From Mytilus trossulus (Eukaryota > Mollusca > Bivalvia > Mytilida > Mytilidae), in contig NC_086386.1 of assembly GCF_036588685.1 (NCBI RefSeq), positions 49,399,878-49,463,877 on the forward strand: 64,000 nt of DNA. The letters are read 5' to 3'. Within the stretch, counting starts at the first letter, position 1, and every line of letters starts with the position of its first letter. Shown in pieces: positions 24,411-36,125 of this stretch. Both the position numbers and the translations under genes were made by a program. Below the pieces are notes generated by a model. The model was not told where the DNA came from, ran no database searches, and saw only the letters and a program-made list of their open reading frames with translations.

Positions 24411-24589
24411 ACTAGGTATCTTCTGTCTCTTATTATTGATGAAATTTTTTTTTAAAAACCTGTGATATACTGTTCCCCAATGATGCCCACGCTATCAAAA
24501 TTCGATTGTCTTTGAGGTTTCTTCATATGATTTGTGTACATCTGCCACTACGAGCCAGTAAATCAATACAATTTTATAAAAACAAAATA

Positions 24590-24775
24590 TATGAAAATAA
24601 GAAAATGTGGTATAGTTGCCAATGAGACAACTCTCCACAGGAAACGAAAAGACACAGAAATTAAGAACTACAGATCATCGTACGGCCTTAAACAATAAGC
24701 ATAGCCCATATCGCATAGACAGCTATTAAAGGCTTCAAAATTACTAATGTTAACCAATTCAAACGAGAAAAATAT
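24590..24775 (-). repeat. Dispersed repeat family B, reverse copy
   Basis: Reverse complement of the family B blocks, including TTGCCAATGAGACAACTCTC and ATCGTACGGCCTTAAACAAT. Confidence 0.65.
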
Positions 24776-25077
24776 CGGTCAAAATTATGAACAACATAAT
24801 GAACTAAATATAAATATATTACACAGCAATAAACGATAACCACTGAATTAAAGGCATTTGTCTTGGAACCAGCACATGCAGACTAAAGAATGAAGCGGGG
24901 TAAAACTTATTTTAAGACAGTCCCCCCCCCCCCCACACGCCCTTTCTCCTTTTCGCCTCACTTTGGACAGTGGCGTAACAGTACAACATAAACTCAAACT
25001 ACAAAAATCGTCAGATGTACACAAATAGAAGTACATCTTACAAAAACACAGAGTGGACGAGGACGGTAACATATATA

Positions 25078-25136
25078 TGAAATTAAGAATGGAAATGGGA
25101 AATTTGTCAAAGAGACAACAACCCGACCAAAGAGTA
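25078..25136 (-). repeat. Dispersed repeat family A, short fragment
   Basis: The AAATTAAGAATGGAAATGGG start and the CAAAGAGACAACAACCCGAC segment match other family A copies. Confidence 0.6.
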
Positions 25137-25737
25137 AAAACAGTCGAATGCTTTTAGAGTTTTTAATATTACCCCCTTATTACCTTTCGGACAATGATAT
25201 TAAGATACGTAATGACCTTGGTGTATATAACATTACGCATTCGTTGGAGCACTACCCATTCCCACCCCTTAAGGTATCGACTACCTTGGACTCAGGTAAA
25301 ACGTTTTGGAAATTTCGGTTTTTAATGATCTTCAATTTCGTATTTTTAAAATTAGACCTCCTAATTGAATTGATTCGAGCATTATAGCGTAATAAATTAT
25401 TAGCCTGGTATCTTAAGTGAGATTTTTCGTGAATGAAAAACAAAATATGTTAGGTGCGGAGACAATTTTCACAAAATATATATCTTTATGAAAGTCTAGT
25501 CCACTAGAAGTAATACCGACAAAGAAGTGAGCAAAAAAAGCAAGTGGCATATCCTTTCTTTGAAATCCATAAATTTCGCTAAAGGTTTTGTTTGTCTGAA
25601 ATACAAAATCAAATTAAGGTAAACCATTATGTTTCCGGTCAAAAGGCAAACTTTTGTAAATGTTATCCAGTTTTTTCAGAAGGATGAATTTCTTATTTAT
25701 CTCTTTCAGATCTAAAAAAGGCGAGACGAGATTTATA

Positions 25738-25945
25738 ATGGCTAGTCAATTACTGGATGTGTTCAATTATTCTTTTGAGTCCGAGGAGCATATTGAACAC
25801 TCATCAAAAGATGATAAAAATGTGATTGAAGATTCGTCAAAAACCGAAACGAAGTACGAAATTTTTAAAACCGAAGAAAGTGGAAGTCAGATACATAGAA
25901 GAACCGAGTCGAAGGATCCAAAGGAGGAAATTAGTGACGAAAAAG
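25738..25945 (+). CDS. Exon 1 of the 388-aa gene
   Basis: The ATG begins MASQLLDVF. The exon is acidic with SSKD/SSKT repeats and ends in phase 1 at AAAAG followed by GTTTGC. Confidence 0.65.
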
Positions 25946-27673
25946 GTTTGCCATCTAGTTTTGGCTTGACTTGTAGAACTTGCATTCTTTCAAACTTTTT
26001 ATAAAGAGCCAGTGTCTAACCTGCTTTGATAATGAATCAAAATAGTTTTACTCAATACATTTACTACTATAATCGCGGATCCAAGTTTTAACATATATTA
26101 TAGAATTAAGTTAGATTAATCATAATATATTCGTAATATTTTTCTTGACTACGGATCAAATAATTAAACGTCAATAACAAATCTACTAGTCTCATATCCG
26201 AATACCATTCTATTATCATCAACGATAATATAAACGCCGGAATAAAGGTAAAGTAGTAAAAAAATAATGTTATGGGATATCTTTCCATGACACAAAATCA
26301 GATCTTTCACATCAATATATGCTTTAAACTAACAAGTTTTCTTAACATCTAACAGTTTTAAAAGTGATATATTATAGGAATTATTTTACTTCCTTTTTCC
26401 CTTTCAGATCTTGACATTCTGGAAGCGGATAACGTTATCGCTCGTCCGTTCCAGAAGGTGTCTATATCTATTGAGTCCGACAAGCAGTTTGAACTTACAG
26501 CAAAAGAAGAGAACAATGTTGTTGCAAAATCCATCGTAGACGAACTGAATTACGATATGGCAAAACTCAAAGAGAGCGACGAGCAAGAAGAGGACAAACC
26601 TGATTTTACTGATAGAAGAGAAGCAACTGGCAGTAGAAAAAGATATCATAGTGGTATTCTTTTAATATTTCTGTTCCTCAAAATTGGTGTCTTACTTTCA
26701 GTGATCGCTACGCTCAAAACTGCTTATCATACAATCAATAAACTATTAAATAAAAAAATCAAATCAAATCCACAGTGTTGAATATATTTCATGTTCACAT
26801 GAAAGAAGCCAAATTAATCTGTTTTCTGTATCTTGAATTTTTTTTAAAATCATTTAGTATTTTATTAGAAGAATACAACATAACTTATGTGTTTTCATTA
26901 CAACTGTATAATTATATTTTTTAAAGGTATAATTATATCTCCTTTTACTTTCTGTTCTAGAAAACAATGAAGATGGTAATATGATTGCCAATCCGTTACA
27001 GAATATGTTCAAACTTGTGTCCGATGAGCAATTGAAAAATACCACAAAAGAGGAGAAAACGGTTGTAGCAGAATTTTTGATAGCTGAACTGAATTACAAC
27101 ATGATTAAACTTAAAAAGAGCGACAGTCAGAAAGATAAAAGTATTGAATCGGAGAAAAGGAAGGAGGTTTCAGGTGACAGCTCTGATGGCATTATGTCGG
27201 TAAAAAGATACTTGGAAGTTAACTTTCCTAATAATACACCTGTCCTTGAAAATCATAATAAGAACCCGAGTAATAAAGAAGTGTTTGGTGCCAATGGAGA
27301 AAACGATAAAAGGGAACCCACTGTCGACTACACATGGTTAAAAAGTTCATCGGTGAATGATATTGCAATGTCACAGTTGGAGAATAAGGCACTACAAAAG
27401 GTTATCGGTCAGGTTAAACAGGAGGATTGCAACAAAATATTAGCTCTCTTTAGAAATTCAGTTCAAGACAAGGGCATTCAACAAGCAAATGAACTGCCTT
27501 CACTACTGATGGAAAGCGCATTTCAAGTTCTTGAAAAAAAGAGATCTGAAGATGTATTATTAGTTGATTTGTTACCGACTATAATTAGAAATAACAGTGA
27601 AGGATCAAATAGTGCTAAGGATGACCATGCAAGTACTTCGGATGATCAACCTACGACAAATGACAAAGACTGA
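25738..27673 (+). CDS. Unrecognised three-exon gene, 388 aa, with duplicated internal exon
   Basis: Exons are 25738-25945, 26408-26653 and 26961-27673, with donors GTTTGC and GTATTC and acceptors CTTTCAG and GTTCTAG. Both introns are phase 1, the summed length is 1167 nt, and the frame closes at TGA 27671-27673. The start is the first ATG after another acceptor (CTCTTTCAG, exon from 25710), so a 5' UTR intron is likely. Exons 2 and 3 encode related stretches of about 55 residues: NVIARPFQ with AELNY/DELNY-like cores in exon 2, NMIANPLQ with IAELNYNMIKLKKSD in exon 3. The rest is acidic, Ser/Lys/Glu-rich and probably disordered, apart from a helical block (about QLENKALQKVIGQVKQEDC) near the C-terminus. 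No signal peptide, membrane helix or known domain was recognised. The gene lies 290 bp upstream of another small spliced gene on the same strand. The exon model is by eye. Confidence 0.7.
26408..26653 (+). CDS. Exon 2 of the 388-aa gene (first copy of the duplicated module)
   Basis: The exon is 246 nt, phase 1 at both ends, between CTTTCAG and GTATTC. It encodes VVAKSIVDELNYDMAKLKES, which parallels exon 3. Confidence 0.65.
26961..27673 (+). CDS. Exon 3 of the 388-aa gene (second module and C-terminus)
   Basis: The exon starts after GTTCTAG and opens with the second module (VVAEFLIAELNYNMIKLKKS). It continues through a helical region and a Ser/Asp/Thr-rich tail to TGA. A possible AATAAA lies near 27834. 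Confidence 0.72.
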
Positions 27674-27961
27674 TAGTCTTTTATAACAAATAATAAGATA
27701 ATGTATATAAAAAAGCTTATCGTTTTGACAAAAAGCAAATAAGACTAAAATGCTGGATGCTTAATATATTAAAACGAGATCGCACCTTGTAGAATCTCTG
27801 GAAACATAAAGCTTAGCTGATATATTACTGGTAAAATAAATATATACCATGGGAGCCGTGATTAAATTCTGAAACACTAAATTCAATTGTTAGGGTAAAA
27901 ATAACCTTTCTGTCTTACAAAATAGTTACCCGTCTATTTGGTCATTTATTTAACTGTCGAC

Positions 27962-29030
27962 ATGGATGTAAACTCATTTAAAAACGATACTTTTAACAGA
28001 ATTTTTGAATATTTCTTCATAAATATTACATTGAACGATATGGTCACTTCGGAATTTGAAGAGTGTGCTCTTCATCAAGGTAGTCAAATTAATTTACACA
28101 TGTGAATGCAGTTATTGTTATTTATTCTGTAATTTGTAAATGTGGATTATCAATCATCGTATTTGTTAATATGATCATATATTGAAAAATATTGTCTGAT
28201 AAATTATGTAAAAATTTATTTAACATTAAAAAACGTGGATAAATTCATGTGTTATGTTAGGTTAATCTCTTATCACCCATCATCAAATTATTAGAATTAT
28301 TTGTTTATTAATTGCTTAATATTATTGATACAAATGAACGCTTCGTGTTTTGTTTTTTTATTTTAACGACATCATTTCCAATTGTAATTATAATGCCTCT
28401 TTGTGAAAGACATGTTTGTTTCAGATAACGATGCACTTGACTGTGATTCTTTGCTTTTGTGTATGAAAAATATACATAAAAAGTTTCTGTGTGAGCATCA
28501 ACAAATAAGGGCAGATGAAGACCATTCATGTCTTCTAAGGTCAATCTTGTCTAAGGGTGATTTAGTAGTAATACATAAACTATTCATTTTTTTTATATAA
28601 ATAAGACCGTTAGTTTTCTCGTTTGAATTGTTTTACATTGTCTTATCGGGGCCTTTTATAGCTGACTATGCGGTATGGGTTTTGCTCATTGTTGAAGGCC
28701 GTACGGTGACCTATAATTGTTAATGTCGAAGTCATTTTGGTCTCTTGTGGACAGTTGTCTCATTGGCAATCATACCACATCTTCTTTTTTATATAACTCA
28801 TATCAATTGGCGTTTGATTCTGAACGTTCGAAAACCAAGATTTAATCCGATCTGCATTTCATTTGCCCCGATTTTTATTTTCATTTGCTACAGGTAAATT
28901 ACGGACTGGAACAATGTCCACTGGCATAGACAGTGGTTTATTAAAAACTCAGAAAAATTTCCAAGATAACTTCAATAAAACAAACTTTCGCGAGCTATTT
29001 AGTTTACTGACTCTTACAAGTAATAGATAA
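27962..29030 (+). CDS. Unrecognised three-exon small gene, 128 aa
   Basis: Exons are 27962-28079, 28425-28556 and 28894-29030. Donors are GTAGTC (28080) and GTGATT (28557); acceptors are TTTCAG (to 28424) and GCTACAG (to 28893). Both introns are phase 1; the lengths 118, 132 and 137 sum to 387 nt and close at TAA 29028-29030. The protein starts MDVNSFKNDTFNRIFEYFF, has several Cys residues in exons 1 and 2 (DCDSLLLC, KKFLCEH, HSCLL) and ends in a Leu-rich stretch (FRELFSLLTLTSNR). It has no signal peptide and looks mostly helical. No family is recognised. Intron 2 carries a family B repeat. Frame consistency across three exons argues for a real gene; the second donor is weak. Confidence 0.55.
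28590..28794 (+). repeat. Dispersed repeat family B, inside an intron
   Basis: It is a close copy of 19775-19975, inserted in intron 2 of the small gene at 27962-29030. Confidence 0.75.
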
Positions 29031-29214
29031 CCCAAATAAGTTTAACTTGAATCTTTTGTTAAATTAATGCAAGGAAACTATCATTGAGTAAAAATTTATT
29101 CTGATTTTTTTTCTATCTGCAAATTATATCATAACGCTCATTTCCACTTGCAAATTATATTTTAACGCTTATTTCGTGTCATATTTATTTTTAGCTCTTA
29201 TGACAAGTCAACTA

Positions 29215-31395
29215 TCATTGTCGTTTATAAATACATTCTTCTCCGTATCTATCCTTAATCACATGAAACATTAAAATGATTAAGTGTATCAATGCCACGT
29301 TTTGTCTCCCTGTTGGAACTGTTTGCATTAACGACTTTGTATAACACTCAAACGCTTTTTTAAAATCGCCATTATAGAAATAACAATACCCTAATATGTT
29401 CAAATGCCTGAAACTATGGAGAGTTCCTTCGCATTCATTCACTGTAGAGTCTAAAGCATCCATGTACATGTAAGCCTCTTGGTCACATTCGGTGCAAATC
29501 ACGGCTAGGTATAACATATACACTAATGGATGAATCAAGAAAGCTCTCCCAACGGTGCATTCGAATTTCAGAGCATGGGGAACAAGCGATATGTCTGCTC
29601 TAGAAAATATTACATCTTGAGCTGTAGAAAGATATCCTTTTTTGTGATCAAAAGGATTTGGAAGTCCTTTCAGTTGAGTTGTAGTACCATTAAAAAAGTG
29701 TAATGTCTTGTATTTAGAACAATGACCAGTGTACAGTAGGTTTTGTGACGGCGAATCTAGGATACTCCGAATAATGGAAATCACTTTTTGAGTATTTTGG
29801 AGTCTTAGACAGTATGTAGCTAAATATAATTTACCAGATAATGCATCAATATTTTGGTTATCGTCCAGAAACTTCTGTAACTTTTCCAGTTTTTGCTGCT
29901 TTACAGTATTATCTTTAACATTAATGATCGTCTCTAAATACGTCAATGCAATTCGAATATTAATAAACATGCGTACAGCTTCAGTGAATCTGTCTTCTAT
30001 GTCCGTTAACGGTTTGTGATCCTCAAAGCCTACAAAATATTCAGCAAGTAGCTTAAAGTCAGCAAGAACAGTTTCTATATTCACTCCTAAAAAGCCTCGA
30101 CCCTTATGATAATATTCCAAAGCCAATTTGTATGTTTCAAATTCTGTTGTGATTCTAGAATCCAGTTTTTCTCTGCATAACTGCAGAAAATCATCAACCT
30201 TCATTTCACTGTCTAGCCATGGGGATAAAAGGTCAACACCACCGACACACTGCAAAACATGGGCTACAATATCGGCTGAAATATCTTCAATGCATTTGAT
30301 CATATTTTCTTTAAAAATGTGATTTTCAAATCTATACGAGAACAAATTTTTTCGACGATCAATGTAGTGCTCCAGATAACGTTTTTCTATGCAATGTTTT
30401 AGAAATAGAAGACAATTGATGGTGCAACGAAGTAAATATTTTGGTTGCCATAGATGTTGAGGATTATTTTCAGACTGCCAAAGAAGTACAGTTTTCATGT
30501 GATATGAGCTCAATTCTTCTGGTGCGATAGGGTGTAGAAATTTCTTCAAAATATTTTTCATCAAAATAAAGCATTGAAGCTGTGTATCATTAAAATTCCA
30601 TACCAACTCCCTTTCTTGTAACAAAAACGATACTCTCCATTCTAATGACGATGTAGATGACATTTTGTCTCCAACAGCGACTACGTGACATTTCAACTTT
30701 GTAATTTTTTCGATAAATTCTGTAGAAGGCCATCCATATTTTCTTTCCCTGGTAATCCACTCTTCGCCATCAATTGGCCATTCGTACAACGATATTCCAA
30801 AGGCGAAATCTTGTTCCACTGATGCACCTAGCTTTTCCTTAATAAAGCCGTATATGTCTAAATTAGCTGCAGTGGCACTTGGTCCATGACGGGATGTTTC
30901 TGTTGGCGTATCTGCTGTCTTCGTCTTTGTCAGGAAATACATCCAGAAATCAACCATTTTATCACTGGAAAGAAATGTTTTATCCCCTTCGGTCGTTACC
31001 AACATATCATCAATAGTCTTTCCATGATCATTAAAAATTGTTTTTATGTTTGGATCAAGTTTTACAGGCATCAATCTAGCAAACCCTGGAAGGCAAACTG
31101 AACTGTCTAGAATAAAAACCTGCCCTTCGATATCGTTTGATTGGTCTCTATCCTTACAAGCCGTAATATTTGAAGCAACGATCATTTTGTCGATATCGCT
31201 GTCTTTCACGTTCGTTCCTTCAGCCGTACTACCACCAAAGAATCTGCGTATTACTCCTTTATTTCGTGTATAATACAAATACTCTAGTGTAAGCATAGTG
31301 TTCTTTTGACCTTTAGTCTTACAAGAAGATGCCATTGTAAAAAATGTTGCGTTAGAGACAACATCCGATACTTTTTCCAACTCAGTGTCATTAAT
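29215..31395 (-). CDS. Mab-21/cGAS-like nucleotidyltransferase-fold protein with C-terminal TPR-like region (large exon)
   Basis: A 2181-nt exon follows acceptor CAATTTCAG (ending at 31396) in phase 0; the initiator is probably in an unseen upstream exon. The first ATG in the exon is near 31335. Numbering from the TTG codon at 31380: the nucleotidyltransferase motif GGSTAEG at 49-55 is followed by DSDID at 60-64 (acidic residues D60, D62 and D64). The Mab-21 signatures EWRVSF (247-252) and SYHMKTVLLW (292-301) come next. A TPR-like helix pair, LNILGYCYFYNGDFKKAFEC, lies at about 660-679. The family includes cGAS and the cGAS-like receptors, which make cyclic dinucleotides in innate immunity and are numerous in bivalves; many members are uncharacterised. 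The GS and acidic motifs are intact, so catalysis is possible. Two related MITE copies lie directly upstream. Confidence 0.85.
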   Translation of the reverse strand: MNDTELEKVSDVVSNATFFTMASSCKTKGQKNTMLTLEYLYYTRNKGVIRRFFGGSTAEGTNVKDSDIDKMIVASNITACKDRDQSNDIEGQVFILDSSVCLPGFARLMPVKLDPNIKTIFNDHGKTIDDMLVTTEGDKTFLSSDKMVDFWMYFLTKTKTADTPTETSRHGPSATAANLDIYGFIKEKLGASVEQDFAFGISLYEWPIDGEEWITRERKYGWPSTEFIEKITKLKCHVVAVGDKMSSTSSLEWRVSFLLQERELVWNFNDTQLQCFILMKNILKKFLHPIAPEELSSYHMKTVLLWQSENNPQHLWQPKYLLRCTINCLLFLKHCIEKRYLEHYIDRRKNLFSYRFENHIFKENMIKCIEDISADIVAHVLQCVGGVDLLSPWLDSEMKVDDFLQLCREKLDSRITTEFETYKLALEYYHKGRGFLGVNIETVLADFKLLAEYFVGFEDHKPLTDIEDRFTEAVRMFINIRIALTYLETIINVKDNTVKQQKLEKLQKFLDDNQNIDALSGKLYLATYCLRLQNTQKVISIIRSILDSPSQNLLYTGHCSKYKTLHFFNGTTTQLKGLPNPFDHKKGYLSTAQDVIFSRADISLVPHALKFECTVGRAFLIHPLVYMLYLAVICTECDQEAYMYMDALDSTVNECEGTLHSFRHLNILGYCYFYNGDFKKAFECYTKSLMQTVPTGRQNVALIHLIILMFHVIKDRYGEECIYKRQ

Positions 31396-31523
31396 CTGAA
31401 ATTGAAAATATAAAGTGTTACTGTCTTAAATCTGTTAACCAGACTCCTATTGAATATGCTTGTTATTGCCAACATTCGTTTCGTTTATTTCTATACACTT
31501 TGCAGGTGGCCTATTTGTTATTC

Positions 31524-31783
31524 TTATAGATTATCGTTGATCATCTCAACGAGATTGATTTTCTCGCTTGAGACGGGACGATAAAAGCATTCGAGTTGAG
31601 ATGACCAATGATAATCTGTTTATCGCTATTTTACCTATAAAGACGTTGTCAGTTTCATGTCAATTTCGTTAGCAACGGCACGCGCTTCCTTAATTTCTAG
31701 CGATAATCTTCCATCTCAAGCGTGTATTATGATGTGAAAAATCATCACAAAAAAAAACCAAATGAACAAAATAGCGATAATAG
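31524..31783. repeat. 260-bp hairpin-rich MITE, copy 1
   Basis: It is a direct repeat of 32304-32582, 780 bp apart. It starts TTATAGATTATCGTTGATCA and ends near ATAGCGATAAT. Internal inverted pairs include GATTATCGTTGATCATCTCA with GAGATGACCAATGATAATC. It lies 130 bp upstream of the Mab-21 exon. Confidence 0.75.
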
Positions 31784-32269
31784 TACCATACTTTCCAACC
31801 TCTGACAATAAGAAATCACATGACATGTCAAAAAGCGTGTAAAAACTGTTTACTTGTGGAAAATTATACCTCAGTCACCTCTCGAGATCGTGCTAGCATA
31901 ATAATGATTGAATTTGGGCAACTGTAGGAACTTAATAATTGGCAATGCAAATCTTAATGTCTACTAATCTATTGGTCAATTCTCGCCTCGATATAGCCTT
32001 TTTTTAAATTAGCGTGCATGCGGCGTAAAGCAAACACCAATCAATATTGGTCAATTATAATGATTTGCATGAATTATGACCCAGTTAACGATATACGCTG
32101 TCGTTTTCCAATAATGGTTAAGTGAAGACAGTAGGAAGTATAATGCCAATTTAATATTTCCATGCTCTCAAGAAAATTCGATTTGAGGTTGGCTAATATA
32201 ATCGTTGTCATCGAAAATGTCCTGAATACTTATACTTATAAGTATTTGTTAAAATTGTATCTACTAGTA

Positions 32270-34370
32270 TATCTAATCTCATTTTCTATCAATGAGTCTG
32301 TAATTATAGATTATCGTTGATCATCTCAACGAGATTGATTTTCTCGCTTGAGCTGGTACAGCGAAAATGAGAAAAGCAATCGAGTTGAGATGACCAATGA
32401 TAATCTGTTTATCGCTATTTTACCTATGACGACGTTGTCAATTTCATGTCAATTTCGTTAGCAACGCCACGTGGCCTGCTTAGTTTCTAGCGACAATTTT
32501 TCCATCTCAAGCGAGAAGCATGATATGAAAATTATCACAAAAAAAAGATCAAAGGTAAAATGCAAAAAAAATAGCGATAATTGAAAATAATACCGGTTAT
32601 CTGTGTTTTTTTTGTTCGGGTCCCGTACTGGCTTTGTCTGTACTGTATTCGGGACGTGTTTTGTAGATTAGTTTGTCTTTCAAGTCTCAGTGGTTAAGTT
32701 AGAAGTAATGATCATTTCGGTTTTTTTATCTAGCGATTAATTCTTTTGTATTTGTATTTTTCTTCTCTCTTTTTTTTAACATAAAGACAACTGCATTAAA
32801 CTGTTAATATGAACATCAACAGGACATTTTACCCGGAAAATATGCTATATTGAGTTTAAACACGATTAACAGTCAAATCAAAAAAATTATGTCATAGAAC
32901 CCTGTTCGTGAACTCCACAGTAAAAATCGTGGAGATTTCTTGTTTTTTAAATCCCAAAATTTTATGGTCATTTCGTCTCTGTTGGAATTTGGTTCAACAC
33001 CAAAATCTCTGTGTGGTTTGAAGTTCGGGCAATTTTTATCTAGAAAGTTTCTTATCACCCATTTTCTGGTTGGAACATTGCAAAAGATTACTTATTTGAG
33101 TTCAATGTTAAATGCAATATTTTTGAATATCAAAAATGAAAGTAACTTTATAAATATGTTTAAATATAACATACCAACGATGAGTCTGATGTTGATTGTG
33201 TCATATCTTAGACTTAATCTAAAGCTATAAATGTAGGTTTGTTATCTGCCTGTTTCTTAACGTCATAAGTTTCATATGCTCGAACCGAATAAAGGAAGTA
33301 ATATTCTTAGTATGTCACGTGGTTTGTTTAAATTTATTATAAATATATGTTAGGATAAAAAAAAAAGTGGACTTTTTTTTATTATTATTTATTTCAAGTA
33401 ATATTTTTGGCAACCGTTTGCATTTTGTTTTATGTGAAAAATATGTATATGTCTGTTTACTATCATTCATTTTATTATTTTTAATCAGTAATTTCAAGAC
33501 CTTTATAATTAAAATCAAATGAGTCAGGACCTCCAATAATATTTTCATGATATTCTGAAATATTTAAGGACCTCTGCAATTCGATTTCAGGAAACAGTGG
33601 AGGACCTCTATCAATAGTTAGATTAAAATTGTTTTGAATATTTCATGACCTCCACAAACATTAACAAATAATCTGTCAAAGCTTTGTTTAAATAAATAGA
33701 TCTTTAATATGAGCGTCTCGATTAGGTTTACAAAGTTATGAATAATTTGTTAAAAGTGAAAATTAAAGGTGAAAAATCAAGAATAAGGATTTGATTTTTT
33801 TACGATGATTTATACATGTATCTCTTTTAAAAAAAGTAAAATTGTTTAAAAGGGGGCCCATATAGCTTCAACTGAATGAGCTAGTTAATTATTTGTCTAT
33901 ATAATCCGGATTGAAACGTGAGGAATAAAAGGCTGTTGAATGTACAATGGAAGACATTTAGATATAAGAAGAGAAAAAAAATATGCCAAAAAATAAAGAA
34001 TAGCTAGAGAATGATCGAGAATGATTGGATGATTGAATACAAAGAAGGGAAAATAATGGACAAAATCAATAGAGAATAGAAAAAATGGTATAAAAGGGGT
34101 ATTCTGAAATTGAATTGTGAAGTAGATCTTGCCGTGTATAGATAACAAGTGCCTTTGCTTTTTTCCTCTGCTCGTTCCTGTTGACCTTTGTTTTGAATAC
34201 ACTTGATCAACACAAATAACGACCAGGTAAAGTCTGCACGTTTATTGTGTTATTTTTAGGATCTGCATAATATTCGAATCACGATATTCCTAATTTTGGA
34301 GGTCTTGAACATGTTGAAAAAGGTGTGGAATCCTATAAAATTGGAATTAAATTTAAAAGGTCTTGCAATC
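32270..34370. repeat. Segmental duplication, copy 1
   Basis: It matches 39545-42810 in the same orientation in several blocks. These include ATTTTCTATCAATGAGTCTG, AACATAAAGACAACTGCATT, AAGTTTCTTATCACCCATTT, TGAAGTAGATCTTGCCGTG, and AGGATCTGCATAATATTCGA near the end. The copies are well diverged. No convincing gene is seen; a minus-strand frame reading RKWVIRNFLDK (near 33058) is shared with the other copy as RKWVIRNLLDK and may be a gene relic. Confidence 0.65.
32304..32582. repeat. 260-bp hairpin-rich MITE, copy 2
   Basis: Diverged direct copy of 31524-31783, with a short extra segment (CAGCGAAAATGAG) in the middle. It lies at the start of the segmental duplication. Confidence 0.75.
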
Positions 34371-34639
34371 GGGAACATATATATTGATTTAGGTATGCTG
34401 TTCCCAGTTAATGTATTTAAGGTAGACGGTACGTATACCGCCATCTTAGATTGAACAATCACAGTAAAAAAAACGGTGTCGTTATTTGCCTTCAGTTGAT
34501 CTGCACATTTGGAGACAGATTTGCAATTAGACTGTTTAATAATGTAAAGAAAACTTGGTAGTTTATTGTATATTTCTAAATATTTAAACAAATATATTTT
34601 TTTAGCTCTTAGAATCATTTTTTTCAAAATGAGCCATTC

Positions 34640-36020
34640 AAGGGGAGATAACTCTTTTAGTAAAAAAAATTATACTAGACTAATAGGGATTTTTTTATTT
34701 TTACTTGTAACAAGAAAACAAGTTCGGTGACACCATTTTTTCTTTTTATTTTCTTGAAACATATTACAAAACATATCTTTTCACAAGTTATTTCAAAATT
34801 CTATCTCATACGTTATTTTTTATGCATACAAATGTGTTTTTCCATGAACAATCAAACCAAATGTATGCAATTCTTCAACGACTCATAGCTTGAAAAAATA
34901 GCACGGTCACCTTTTATTATATTTTTGAAAAGAGCATATTAAAATCTTCATTCTGGCTAAGTATAAGAAAATTCTGTTTCGAAAAATATTTACTTATGAT
35001 CTACTTTAATATCGCTCGTGTGTATACGGAACTTGACAATTTTTAAATTTCTTTACTTGGAAAAATCAATTATCCGTAGTAAATAAGGATAGTGGATCGT
35101 GTCATGGATCATAGATAACAGTTGTATGTGTGCATCACTTTATGTTTAGCCAATATTTACATATTCAAATAGAGTTGTCGTTCATAAAAGTCGTCTTTTG
35201 ATATTTTCTTGCGTATTAAAATATCTTTTAAATTTAAGTTCATATTAAACACTCATTACTGTTATCAATAATTTACATAATGTAAAATATATAAACATTC
35301 TTCGTATATGTTCAGATTAGTATGCATCTGTAGATCTTCAAATAGTATTACGCCATTTATGATTATTTATTAATGATGTACAACCAAGTTCAGTCAACTA
35401 AATGCTCTGACCACTTATGTGGTGGATTAAACCTGGTTTTATAGATTCTATTTGAAAATTAAGTCTGCGAAGAAGTAGACTTTACATTTAAACATAATTA
35501 TCCTGCAAATGGATGTTCAACTATACATTACTATTATACGTCCTCTTTTTTTCCCAAACATTTCTTTAGAGCAATAAGAATCAGCTGAATGTGTGATTAC
35601 TGAATCGTATTACTACAGTTACTCAAGGGATTTCAAATCGAAAATAAATGCAATTAAAACATGTGTTTTTGTGTCTAATATACAGAATTAATTGCAGGAT
35701 AAAGACAATAACTGAGACAATAAATGTAATCATAGATGTAATGCCAATATGATGTATTGCAGCCAATGTGAAATCTTTCTATCATATGCCTCAACAGAGG
35801 AAAAAAACAACAGCGTAATATATTTTTATATTGAGATTGCGAGATGAAATTTTTTTTTATAAAAAACTTTTAAAAAACATTATCACACTGTTTAGAAATG
35901 CCCATAACAATTTTGTAAAGAATAACTAATGTTATGGAAATTCGTTCCGCATTTGTATCATTTGTTATTTTTGCATTTTTAATTATATATTTTCCTGTTT
36001 CTGGATAATTGTTTTGTATC
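34640..36020. other. Non-coding stretch with no feature seen
   Basis: AT-rich sequence between the segmental duplication and the 36024-39104 element. No coding signal or repeat structure was noticed. Confidence 0.5.
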
Positions 36021-36125
36021 CTACACTACCAATAATTTACCCATACTTTTTTGGTACATTTCTACCCTCGTGCATATCAGTACTGTAAGGAAAGACTGAA
36101 AACTTATAATGTTATACTTTCAATG

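Noticed and set aside
34256-34627. Minus-strand frame of 123 codons ending IRILCRS, similar to one at 42697-42981
   Set aside because: The similarity comes from the segmental duplication. The frames diverge outside it and contain indels, so they are not a conserved protein.
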